Assembly: GCA_030447445.1 (NCBI GenBank)
Contig: JAUJOW010000002.1
Coordinates: 160,981 to 224,980, forward strand
Reading direction: 5' to 3'
Source: Acidimicrobiales bacterium
Lineage (GTDB): Bacteria; Actinomycetota; Acidimicrobiia; Acidimicrobiales; Iamiaceae
Length of the DNA stretch: 64,000 nt
A model generated the notes under the pieces. That model ran no database searches and was not told where the DNA came from. It was given only the letters and a program-made list of their open reading frames with translations. The position numbers were made by a program, and so were the translations under genes. Below, in pieces: positions 55,281 to 63,522 of the stretch; the stretch's first letter is position 1; every line of letters starts with the position of its first letter.

Positions 55281-55611
55281 ACCTCGGGACGCCCCGGGGG
55301 ATCTGCTCGATCCTTCACTTCACGCCGGAAAGCTTTGTCGCGGCACGCAGTATCGATCGGTCCCACGGGCACGAGGCTAACGGGCCGGCGGCAACCGAGA
55401 ACGTGGGGCCAACTGACGCCGGCGTCGGGCACGAGGACTCGAGCATCTGACGCCGCAGCCGGCGATCGGAACCCCTCCGTCGCGACGGACTGGCCCGGCT
55501 CATTCTTGTCATCCTCGATGAAGCCATGACGGGGCCCGGTAACTGGTCAGTGTGCGGTACTCTGCAGGGAAGATCGAACCAACGCCGGCGGGCAAGAACG
55601 GGGGATGAACA
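55281..55611. other. 331-bp gap with a promoter for the GT87-like gene
   Basis: No gene is seen. It is a divergent region. TACTCT at 55558-55563 is a candidate -10 for the plus-strand gene ~50 nt away. The base composition starts to fall toward the right edge. Confidence 0.4.
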
Positions 55612-57129
55612 TTGGCGACGCGTTCGCCCATGAACCGATCGTTCAGCGAACGCACGTCGCAGCCGCCTTCGGCTGCGGTTCGGCTCACCACCGTGACGAT
55701 CTTGTTCTCGTCGGCGACAGCAACAGCGTTGCTCGTGCTCACCGCCGCGCACCCGCACCCCCGCCACTTCCTCGCACTTGCGGTCGTATCTTTTGGTGGC
55801 CTTCTTGCCGTGGCATTCATACCGGCGCTGCGCGAGGCTGCCACTTTCGGTGTCGTAACCGTGCTGACCGCGGCAGTCCTCATTGTCGCCGTGGTGCCGC
55901 AGCCCCCCTTGGGCGCCGACCTCTGGGTGTACTCGATATACGGAAGGATAATCGTCGAACACGGCGGTAACCCCTACGAGCATCCTCCGAGTGACTATCC
56001 GGAAGACCCCTGGGTAGACGACCTCCTCCTCTTTCGGGACGCTCGGAACTTCTATGGTCCCGGATTCACTGCGATGACCGCCGCTGTAGCGGCAGTCGGA
56101 GGAGACTCACGCCTCCCGGTGCGTCTCGCCTACCAAATCGGTGCTGGTCTTGCGGTGATGGCATCGCTCACGCTCCTCATTCGAGGTGGGGCGACCGTCG
56201 CCGGCGCAGCGGCGTTCTCCCTCAATCCAGTCATCATCGTCGAGGTCGTCAGCCAGGGCCGCATGGACGCGTACATCGGTTTGGCGCTGATCGCCGCTGC
56301 AGTCCTTGCCAGCCGCCGAAGACCGCATCTTGCCGCGCTTGCTATAGCCGCCGGTACACTCGTGAAAATACCGGCCGGTCTCGCTCTGATAGCTCTCGCG
56401 GCCTGGGTGTTGCGTCGGTACGGCGTGCGCAAGGCTGTCACGGTGGCTCTGACAGGTGTAGGCACCATCGGCGCAGCGTACATCGCCTTCGGCGGAAAGA
56501 AGGCGATCCAGCCGCTGATCGATGCGCGAGACGCCACCAATGACGTCAACATCTGGGTGCTGGCCCGCGAGAATGGCTGGGCCAGGGCTCTCGGCGACCT
56601 TGATACACAGCTCGGTCCGCTCGGATCGATCCCGACCCTGGCGTCGGTTGCGGCTATCGCTCTTGGAGCACTGGTAATATGGGCCCGCTGGGACGATCGC
56701 AATCCGGCACTCTTGCTCGCCGTGCCGGTCCTCGCCTACCTTCTCACATCGACATATCCGTCGTCCTGGTACATCGGATGGATATTGCCTCTGCTAGCGC
56801 TTCAGTATCGGAGCCGAGCTGCCTTGATCGGCCTGGCACTCTTCTCCGTGCTGTTCGTTCGCCAAACGTATTATGCTGCCGTCGTCATGGACCGGGGCGA
56901 AGGCGATTTGGCGAGCCCGTTGATACCAGCGCAGGATCGCATCCTGAGTTCTCTCTATCCCGCGGCCATTATGATCGAAGTGGTCGGAATCGTAATCCTC
57001 TCCGCCGAAGCTATTCGACGTGGCGGGTTCAGGCGCCGCAAAGAACATAGTGCGCCGGATCGTGATGGAGTCGGCGGCGCAGCGCCTCGCGGTGCTAGTG
57101 CATCGAACGCGCCTGGAAGGGCCAGCTGA
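55612..57129 (+). CDS. GT87-like membrane mannosyltransferase family protein, lower GC
   Basis: A 505-residue multi-spanning protein. After three helices comes the outer loop ADLWVYSIYGRIIVEHGGNP followed by YEHPPSDYPEDPW, and later SQGRMDAYIGLALIAAAVLA, TLVKIPAGLALIALAAWVL and TSTYPSSWYIGWILPLLALQ. This recalls the GT87 / MptB-like polyprenol-phosphate-mannose alpha-mannosyltransferases of actinobacteria. A sampled 60-bp stretch in its middle is 60 % GC, well below the window's usual ~70 %, and it uses codons such as AAA and ATA that neighbours avoid, a sign of separate origin. The start is a TTG at 55612 with a G-rich site upstream, or the ATG at 55630. The tail after residue ~470 is polar. 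Confidence 0.7.
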   Translation: MATRSPMNRSFSERTSQPPSAAVRLTTVTILFSSATATALLVLTAAHPHPRHFLALAVVSFGGLLAVAFIPALREAATFGVVTVLTAAVLIVAVVPQPPLGADLWVYSIYGRIIVEHGGNPYEHPPSDYPEDPWVDDLLLFRDARNFYGPGFTAMTAAVAAVGGDSRLPVRLAYQIGAGLAVMASLTLLIRGGATVAGAAAFSLNPVIIVEVVSQGRMDAYIGLALIAAAVLASRRRPHLAALAIAAGTLVKIPAGLALIALAAWVLRRYGVRKAVTVALTGVGTIGAAYIAFGGKKAIQPLIDARDATNDVNIWVLARENGWARALGDLDTQLGPLGSIPTLASVAAIALGALVIWARWDDRNPALLLAVPVLAYLLTSTYPSSWYIGWILPLLALQYRSRAALIGLALFSVLFVRQTYYAAVVMDRGEGDLASPLIPAQDRILSSLYPAAIMIEVVGIVILSAEAIRRGGFRRRKEHSAPDRDGVGGAAPRGASASNAPGRAS

Positions 57130-57260
57130 TCAACTCCGTCGCCTGAATGGCTCTAGCCCGGGGGATCACACCGCGCCCTGTGATGTCACGTCGCGCGGTT
57201 TCGAGCCTCTACTCAACGGCGGCCAGCTCGCCCGGGCCCATGGCCAGTCTCGCCCTCGCT

Positions 57261-58631
57261 TCAGACAGGCACGGGCTCTTGCTGGTTGACCGCCTCGACC
57301 GACGCCTTCTTGGGAGCGGTCCACGCCCGGGTCAGCGGAATGGCCGCGGCGACCGCCATCAGGGGCAGCATCGGGACGTGGAACCGGGTGTTGCCCCACA
57401 GCATGAGCGGGACGGCGAACAGCGTCATGAGGGCAGCGAAGACCAGAACGCGATCAGGCCGTCGTCGCCGGAAGAAGCCCGGCAGACCGACCAACGACAG
57501 CGCCACGAGGGCGTAGAAGAACCAGTCGGCGGTGCGCGCGAGGACGGTACGCACCCGGTCCCCGAGGAACGGGTTGTTGTCCCCGCCTTCAACGGCCGCC
57601 AGGCCGTCGTGGTCGTGCTTCATCATGTACCAGGCCCGCTTCGGGATCAGCTCGAGCTCCTTGCCCGGGTGGTCTCGGATGAAGTCGAGCGCGACGCGCG
57701 TGTTGGCGGCGTTCTGGTGGACCTCGTACTCCTCGGGCGGGATGCCCTCGCCGGTGACGCAACCATCGTGGGTCGCCCACCGGAACGTGCCGGTGGCGTC
57801 GACTGAGCGGTCGATGCACAACGTGTCGCCGGCGTTGGTGGAGAAGGGGACGAAGGCGTCCATCACCACCAGGTTGCGGATCGTCCAGGGCGCCACCACG
57901 ACGACCATGGCCAGCGCCGCCCAACCGACGGCCCCGGCGGCTCGGCGCCATCCCACGCCGGTGAGCAAGACGGCCACGTCCAGGCCAGCGAGAAGCGGCA
58001 CGGAGAACGGTCGGACGAGGGCGGACAGCCCGAGCAGGGCGCCGAACGCAGCGAGGCGAGCCCGCGAAGGGGGACCGGTCGACCAGTCATGGCGGACGAG
58101 CACGGCGATGGCCCCGAGAACCAAGAAGATGAAGGCGGTTTCGAGCTGCAGGGTGGCGACGTAGAAGATGAGGCCAGGGACCACAGCGACGATGCCGGCC
58201 GCCACCAAGCCGGTGCGCGTGCCGAAGAGCCGCCGGGCAATGACGAAGATCAGGCCGACCGACGCCGTCCCGAGGGCGCTGTTGAGCAGCGTGCCCGCCA
58301 GCGCCAGGTTGTCAGGGATGGGCGTGTGCTGCACGATCCAGAACAGCACGGCCAGGATCGCCGGGTAGCCAATGGGGTAATAGGCGGTGGGCTGGCCGTT
58401 GATGATGTTGATGTAGCCGCGTCCGCCGGCCAGCTCCTGGCCGTAGTGGTAGTAGGCGTAGGTATCGCCGGAGATGGCCAGGCTGACCGGCTCTCTGGTG
58501 GCGTAGAGGACCCAGACCAGGCGGAGGATCCCCGCCAGGGCGATGATGCCGACGAGCCATCGTCGCTGTTGCCGGGTGAGCGACATGTCCACCGCGTTAA
58601 TGCCGGTGACGCTCGTGGATCGTGTGCCCAT
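57261..58631 (-). CDS. GT39-like GT-C membrane glycosyltransferase (456 aa)
   Basis: First helix WLVGIIALAGILRLVWVLYA, then an acidic loop with SGDTYAYYHYGQELAGGRGY and TAYYPIGYPAILAVLFWI. RRLFGTRTGLVAAGIVAVVP, TLQLETAFIFLVLGAIAVLV, ALVRPFSVPLLAGLDVA and VVVAPWTIRNLVVMDAFVPF are typical later blocks. The long outer loop has DTLCIDRSVDATG and CVTGEGIPPEEYE with two cysteines. It is closest here to the gene at 59959, sharing NGDNLCI/AGDTLCI-type loops and the VWVLYA..EP opening. The substrate is unknown. A TAGCAT box gives it a leaderless start within the 3' end of the gene upstream. Confidence 0.8.
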   Translation of the reverse strand: MGTRSTSVTGINAVDMSLTRQQRRWLVGIIALAGILRLVWVLYATREPVSLAISGDTYAYYHYGQELAGGRGYINIINGQPTAYYPIGYPAILAVLFWIVQHTPIPDNLALAGTLLNSALGTASVGLIFVIARRLFGTRTGLVAAGIVAVVPGLIFYVATLQLETAFIFLVLGAIAVLVRHDWSTGPPSRARLAAFGALLGLSALVRPFSVPLLAGLDVAVLLTGVGWRRAAGAVGWAALAMVVVVAPWTIRNLVVMDAFVPFSTNAGDTLCIDRSVDATGTFRWATHDGCVTGEGIPPEEYEVHQNAANTRVALDFIRDHPGKELELIPKRAWYMMKHDHDGLAAVEGGDNNPFLGDRVRTVLARTADWFFYALVALSLVGLPGFFRRRRPDRVLVFAALMTLFAVPLMLWGNTRFHVPMLPLMAVAAAIPLTRAWTAPKKASVEAVNQQEPVPV

Positions 58632-58637
58632 CGGCGA

Positions 58638-58643
58638 ATGCTA
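58638..58643 (-). promoter_or_regulatory. -10 box of a leaderless promoter
   Basis: TAGCAT on the minus strand, 6 nt before the ATG at 58631; it lies over the stop region of the gene at 58641. Confidence 0.45.
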
Positions 58644-60032
58644 CGGCGTGGCGGGCGCGTCAGCGGTGGCCGTTACCCTGGACGCCTGCTGGCCCTCGTC
58701 CGAGCCGGACGGCGAGCCGGAGATCGGAACCGCCCCCGGCTCAGGCGGCCCCGCTCCAGGATCTTGCCGTCGACGGCGGACATCAGCGAACGCGGCGGCC
58801 AAGAGCACCACTGCCGGCTCGGCTGGGGCCCGATAACGGAGCTGACCGAACGTCAGTGCAGCGATGGCTGACACCGCCACGATCGGGGCCAGCAGCGGGA
58901 AGATCACGACCGCTCGCTTCCGGAGGCGCCACCCGCCGATGGCACCGGCGACGAGGAAGACCCATGTCATGACCAGCCCGACGAGCACCGGTGGGTACTG
59001 GACGCCGAGGTTGGCCTCCAAGTCGGCCTGCTGGAACGGCCGGAACGCACCCCAGAGACGCCCGACCCTGGCGAGAGCCACGATCGGGATGCGGTCGAGG
59101 TGATCGCTGGCGTAGCGCTTCCATGCTCGCTCGCTGCTCTCTCGCATCTCTGCAGGTGTATCTCCGGAGTCCGATCGCCGCAGGCAGTCGTAGGACTTGT
59201 AGCCGATCGCCGGCCCGGCGAAGGTCTCGTCGCACCAGCTCGCCGCCATCGTCCGATCGAGCTGGTTGGAGAGCAACACGGGTTCGTCGAACCGCGAGAG
59301 GTTGTGGAGCGCCCATGGGGCGATGGTCGCCGCCGTCACCAGGCTGGCGACGACGAGCATGACGATCGGTCTGCGGGCCTGGCTCCGCCGAAACCAGACG
59401 AGCGGCAGGACGATGAGCGGAGCAAGCAGGAGCAGCTCGGACCGACTGAGCGCGGCGAGGCCGATGGTCGCCCCGAGCAGTCCAGCCGACAACGGTCCCG
59501 GGTCGTCCCAGCACCGATAGGCAGCCAACAGCACGAGTGAAGTGGCAAAGATCGCCATCGTCTCGGCCAGCACCCACGCATCCGGCATCCACATGGTGGG
59601 AAACACCGCCGCCAAGGCAGCAGCGACGAGGCCGACACGCCTCCCGCCGATCCGTCGACCGACCAGACCGACGATGGCGATCGTCCCCGTGCCCAGAACC
59701 GCTGACCAGATCTGGTGGCCAAGTACCGTCTTGAACCCGAGCTTCGACGCCAGCCCGAGGTAGACGATGTAGGCCGGTGGGTGATCCGCCCCGGGGACGG
59801 TCCGAAATCGAAACGCCGCCTCGATGGGGTGTTTGAACCCACCGCCTTCTGCCAATATGTTCCCGCCGACGTGGTAGTAGACGGCGTCGCCTTTGAGCTG
59901 TGCGGGGTTCCACCAGCCGAAGATGTACGCCATGCGGATGCCCAAACCGATGCCAATGATGAGCGACAGCCACGGCCACCATGCGGATGGCGACAGCAGA
60001 GAACCCCTCCGAACTCCCGCAGGCCCCGCCAC
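58641..60032 (-). CDS. GT39-like GT-C membrane glycosyltransferase (463 aa)
   Basis: Starts at GTG 60032. The first helix WLSLIIGIGLGIRMAYIFGW is followed by GDAVYYHVGGNILAEGGGFK and GADHPPAYIVYLGLASKLGF. TIAIVGLVGRRIGGRRVGLV, WVLAETMAIFATSLVLLAAY and TIAPWALHNLSRFDEPVLLS tie it to 31293 and 53285. An outer loop with cysteines (AASWCDETFAG, YKSYDCLRRSD) and final helices follow. The role is transfer from a polyprenyl-linked sugar on the outer face; acceptor unknown. It forms a same-strand pair with 57261. Confidence 0.8.
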   Translation of the reverse strand: MAGPAGVRRGSLLSPSAWWPWLSLIIGIGLGIRMAYIFGWWNPAQLKGDAVYYHVGGNILAEGGGFKHPIEAAFRFRTVPGADHPPAYIVYLGLASKLGFKTVLGHQIWSAVLGTGTIAIVGLVGRRIGGRRVGLVAAALAAVFPTMWMPDAWVLAETMAIFATSLVLLAAYRCWDDPGPLSAGLLGATIGLAALSRSELLLLAPLIVLPLVWFRRSQARRPIVMLVVASLVTAATIAPWALHNLSRFDEPVLLSNQLDRTMAASWCDETFAGPAIGYKSYDCLRRSDSGDTPAEMRESSERAWKRYASDHLDRIPIVALARVGRLWGAFRPFQQADLEANLGVQYPPVLVGLVMTWVFLVAGAIGGWRLRKRAVVIFPLLAPIVAVSAIAALTFGQLRYRAPAEPAVVLLAAAFADVRRRRQDPGAGPPEPGAVPISGSPSGSDEGQQASRVTATADAPATP

Positions 60033-61401
60033 CGGTTCACTTTACCAAAGCCGCCCCTCACGGCGGCGGCGCGGTCGGGACCGGCTCGGGCTCGCACTCG
60101 TTGTCATCGTGGCGGCAGCCGTTCGGATCGCCTGGGTCCTCTACGCGGCCAAGGAACCGCAGAAGTTGGGCGATCCCTTCTCCTACCTCAGCCACGCCGC
60201 TGACATCGCCGACGGCAAGGGATACCGGATCCCGTTCTCGGATACGGCCACCGCCTACTACCCGGTCGGCTACCCGGCCATCCTCGGAGCGGCGTACTGG
60301 GTGGGCAGAGGGATCGCGTCGTCGGCGACGACCTTCGCCACGGCGGTGTGGCTCAACGTCGCCGCTGGCGTGGCGACGGTCGCGCTCGTCAACATCCTCG
60401 GTACCCGGTTGGCCGACCGGCGGGTGGGGCTCATCGCCGCTGGCCTGGTCGCCGTCTGGCCGAATCTCGTCTTCTACACCGCCACCGCCTACCTCGAGAC
60501 GGTGTTCACCCTTCTGGTCATCGCTGCGCTTACGGCGATCCTCGGCCGGCCGTGGCCGCGCTCGGGCATCCCGCTGGCCCGCCTGATCACCTTCGCCCTG
60601 CTCCTGGCGGCGGCGACGATGGTCCGGCCGATCGCCTTGGGCCTGATCCCGGTGATGTTCCTGGGATGGCTGCGGGCCCGGATGGGCTGGCGGCGGGCGC
60701 TCACCCAGGTCGGCGTGGTGGTCGTCGTGGTGGTCGTCGTCGCGTTGCCCTGGAGCGTTCGCAGCACGGCGGCCATGAACGGTCTGGTGATCCTGTCGAC
60801 CAACAACGGCGACAACCTGTGCATCGGCCACCAACCGGAATCGACCGGCCGTTATCACGACCTCTTCGAGTTCTGCTGGCCACCCTATGAGGGCGAGCCG
60901 ATCGAGACCCGCGAGGTCCGCCGCGATCGCGGCAACGCGAGCCGGGCCTTCCGTTACGCCGTCAGCCATCCCGTCCGGGAGGCCGAGCTGCTCGTGTCGA
61001 AGACCTACCACCTCCTCCGTCAGGACCACGAGGGCCTGCTCGCGGTGGAGGAGTACGGGGGCCAGGTGTTCATCCCGGACGGTCGCCACCGCCTGCTGCG
61101 GGTCGGCGCCGATGTCTTCTGGTTCGTCGTCGGAGCCCTGACCGTGCTCGGGCTGCCGGCCGCTCTCCGCCAAGGCGACATCCGGCGCCGGATCCTGATG
61201 GCGGCCACCCTGGCGCTGCTGGTGCTGCCACTCGTGTTCTTCGGCGGTGCTCGGTTCCACGTCCCGGCGGCACCGTTGCTGGCCATCGTCGCCAGCTTGC
61301 CCCTCGCTGCGCTCATGGGCCGAGCGCCGGTCCTGGGGCAGGCACAGTCCCGCCCGGTCAGTACGGCCACACGTCGGGGTCGTGACCGAGGAGCCGGGTG
61401 A
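59959..61401 (+). CDS. GT39-like GT-C membrane glycosyltransferase, start uncertain
   Basis: The protein is clear from about 60060: GLALVVIVAAAVRIAWVLYA, then DPFSYLSHAADIADGKGYRI and TAYYPVGYPAILGAAYWVG. TRLADRRVGLIAAGLVAVWP, YLETVFTLLVIAALTAILG and ALPWSVRSTAAMNGLVILST follow, with an outer loop NNGDNLCIGHQPESTG and last helices VLPLVFFGGARFHVPAAPLL. It is nearest to 57261 in this window. No ATG, GTG or TTG lies in frame between 59959 and the first helix, and an ATG at 59959 would overlap the divergent gene at 60032 by 74 bp. The true start may be hidden by a small sequence error or be unusual. The end overlaps the converging methyltransferase by 44 bp. Confidence 0.72.
   Translation: MSDSHGHHADGDSREPLRTPAGPATGSLYQSRPSRRRRGRDRLGLALVVIVAAAVRIAWVLYAAKEPQKLGDPFSYLSHAADIADGKGYRIPFSDTATAYYPVGYPAILGAAYWVGRGIASSATTFATAVWLNVAAGVATVALVNILGTRLADRRVGLIAAGLVAVWPNLVFYTATAYLETVFTLLVIAALTAILGRPWPRSGIPLARLITFALLLAAATMVRPIALGLIPVMFLGWLRARMGWRRALTQVGVVVVVVVVVALPWSVRSTAAMNGLVILSTNNGDNLCIGHQPESTGRYHDLFEFCWPPYEGEPIETREVRRDRGNASRAFRYAVSHPVREAELLVSKTYHLLRQDHEGLLAVEEYGGQVFIPDGRHRLLRVGADVFWFVVGALTVLGLPAALRQGDIRRRILMAATLALLVLPLVFFGGARFHVPAAPLLAIVASLPLAALMGRAPVLGQAQSRPVSTATRRGRDRGAG
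60039..60044 (-). promoter_or_regulatory. -10 box of a leaderless promoter
   Basis: TAAAGT on the minus strand, 6 nt before the GTG at 60032. Confidence 0.5.
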
Positions 61402-62161
61402 GCCGCCGCTGGCGGGCCACGATGAGCCCCTTGATGAGGAGGTTGCGGGCGAACCAGGGCAGCTCGGCCACCTGGCGGCCGACGTGGGTCAGCCGGTCCT
61501 TGCCGGCGACCGGCTCCCGCCGGTACTCGGTCATCGACTCTGACCGGCCCACGTAGCGCCACCCCCGGCCGAGGAACGTGGTGCGCACGAGCGCCAGCGT
61601 CACTCCCACCGAGCTGAACGAGTCGTGGACGAGCATCACCCCGCCACCGCGGACCCGCTGGCCCCAGTCCCGGAGGTCGGCCCGGGCGGGTCGGTAGCGG
61701 TGGGCACCGTCGACGTAGAGCAGGTCGATGTCGCCGGGGACAGCATCGTGGGCCTCCTCCGAGCCCGAGAAGGCCCGCACGTGGCGGACCCGGTCCCGCA
61801 CCCCGGCGGCGGTGAGGTTGCCGTTGAACACCTCGTGGTCTCCGGCCGCCTCCTCGGCGAAGCCCTCGATCTCACGCGGTCCCCGGTCGTTGCCGGCGTG
61901 GGGCTCGATGGCCACGAGGTCCACGCCGGCCTCCGAGGCGCGGGCCAGCACGATCGTCGACCGGCCCCGGAAGCTGCCGATCTCGACGATCCGGCCACCG
62001 GGGGCCACCGCCGAGGCCCGGTCCCACAGGCGGCGGGCCTGGCCGGGGGTCATCCACCCCTCGACGTCAGCGACGGCGGCGGCGGTGTCAGCGAAGCCGA
62101 AGGACCCAGAGGCCGATGAGCCGGGAGTCGATGAGGCGGGGGGCGAGGAGGCGGTGGTCAT
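61358..62161 (-). CDS. Class I SAM-dependent methyltransferase (Methyltransf_24-like)
   Basis: A 267-residue enzyme from an ATG at 62161. After a Ser/Pro-rich start come EGWMTPGQARRLWDRA, the SAM loop GGRIVEIGSFRGRSTIVLAR (about residue 57), LVAIEPHAGNDRGP, DIDLLYVDGAHRYRPARADL and GGGVMLVHDSFSSVGVTLAL. These are the blocks of the Methyltransf_24 family, which methylates sugars or small molecules and is often found in glycan clusters. The C-terminal ~50 residues are basic (VARQRRLTRLLGH). It is divergent from the GT4 gene across 149 bp and converges with the GT-C gene at 59959. Confidence 0.82.
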   Translation of the reverse strand: MTTASSPPASSTPGSSASGSFGFADTAAAVADVEGWMTPGQARRLWDRASAVAPGGRIVEIGSFRGRSTIVLARASEAGVDLVAIEPHAGNDRGPREIEGFAEEAAGDHEVFNGNLTAAGVRDRVRHVRAFSGSEEAHDAVPGDIDLLYVDGAHRYRPARADLRDWGQRVRGGGVMLVHDSFSSVGVTLALVRTTFLGRGWRYVGRSESMTEYRREPVAGKDRLTHVGRQVAELPWFARNLLIKGLIVARQRRLTRLLGHDPDVWPY

Positions 62162-62310
62162 GGCGATGCGGTCCGGAGCCGCCGTTCCCGGGACGGGCGC
62201 CGCGTCCACGGAGCCGGAAGGCAGGTGCAGTATCGTGGCCAGGTCCCCGGCCTGCGGGTGGCCGCCGGAGCCATCACCGTACTCCAGCCCTCCAGGGACC
62301 CACGCCATCC

Positions 62311-63522
62311 ATGACCGAGCCGTCTCCCTCCCCTGCGGTCGTCTCGGCCAAGCTCGGTGACATCGCCGCCGCCGCTGGCCTCCGCCGCATCCACATGATG
62401 GCCTGGCGCGACCTCGACGACGTGGAGGCGGGGGGATCCGAGGTGCACGCCTCGAACGTCGCCCGGCTGTGGGCAGAGGCCGGCCTTGAGGTCCTGATTC
62501 GCACGTCCTACGCCCAGGGCCACCCGAGCTTCGACCGGCGCGACGGCTACGAGGTGGTCCGCAAGGCCGGCCGGTACATGGTGTTCCCCCGCACCGCCGT
62601 GGCCGAGATCCGCCACCGTCACGGCCGGCGCGACGGGCTCGTGGAGATCTGGAACGGCATGCCGTTCTTCTCGCCCCTGTGGGCCACCGGGCCGCGCATC
62701 GTCCTCCTCCACCACGTCCACGCCGAGATGTGGAAGATGGTGCTGCCGCCCAAACTGGCCCGGGTCGGCGACACGGTGGAGCGCCGGGTAGCCCCCCTCG
62801 TGTACCGGCGCAGCCGCATGGTGACACTCTCGCCGTCTTCGAAGGAAGAGATGGTCGAGCTCGGCTTCCGCGAGGACCGCGTCGACGTCGTGCCCCCCGG
62901 GGTCGAACCCCGCTTCTCCCCCGGCGGGAAAGCGGCGCCCCACCCCCTCGTCATCGGCGTCGGTCGCCTCGTGCCGGTCAAGCGGTGGGACCGGCTCATC
63001 CGCGCCGTGGTCACGGCTCGGGCCGCCGCTCCCGGCATCAGCCTCACCCTCGTCGGCACCGGGCCGCTGCGCAACGAGCTCCACCAGCTCGTAGCCGCCC
63101 TCGATGCCACCGATGTGGTCACCTTCGCGGGCCGGTTGTCCGACGACGAGCTGCTGGCCCTGTACCGCCGAGCCTGGGTCATCGGCGCATCGTCGGTGCG
63201 GGAGGGTTGGAACATGACCCTCACCGAGGCGGCCGCCTGCGGCACCCCGGCCGTGGCCACCCGCATCGCCGGTCACGTCGACGCCGTCAGCGACGGGACG
63301 AGCGGGCTCCTGGCCGACGACGAGCGAGGGCTCGCCGACCACCTCGTCGCCGTGGCCACCGCCCCGGCCCTCCGGGCCCGATTGCGCGACGGTGCCATCC
63401 ACCACGCCGCCCGGTTCACGTGGCAGGCCACCGCCACGGGTGTGCTCACGGCGCTGGCCGAGGAGGCCGCCGGCCACCGCCGTCTGGCCGAGCGGCTCGG
63501 CCGCGCCCGTCCGGCCCGTTGA
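62311..63522 (+). CDS. GT4 family glycosyltransferase (403 aa)
   Basis: A GT-B fold retaining transferase. The N-terminal half has DVEAGGSEVHASNVARLWAE, the GGSE-type acceptor loop, and RIVLLHHVHAEMWKM. The C-terminal half has VVPPGVEPRF, VIGVGRLVPVKRWDRLIRAV (donor binding), LVGTGPLRNELHQLV and the closing EGWNMTLTEAAACGTPAVAT with its catalytic-type glutamate. It works on the cytoplasmic face using a nucleotide sugar. The ATG at 62311 is the first in frame after the divergent gap. Its stop overlaps the TTG of the AftD-like gene (TTGA), so the two are coupled. Confidence 0.88.
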   Translation: MTEPSPSPAVVSAKLGDIAAAAGLRRIHMMAWRDLDDVEAGGSEVHASNVARLWAEAGLEVLIRTSYAQGHPSFDRRDGYEVVRKAGRYMVFPRTAVAEIRHRHGRRDGLVEIWNGMPFFSPLWATGPRIVLLHHVHAEMWKMVLPPKLARVGDTVERRVAPLVYRRSRMVTLSPSSKEEMVELGFREDRVDVVPPGVEPRFSPGGKAAPHPLVIGVGRLVPVKRWDRLIRAVVTARAAAPGISLTLVGTGPLRNELHQLVAALDATDVVTFAGRLSDDELLALYRRAWVIGASSVREGWNMTLTEAAACGTPAVATRIAGHVDAVSDGTSGLLADDERGLADHLVAVATAPALRARLRDGAIHHAARFTWQATATGVLTALAEEAAGHRRLAERLGRARPAR

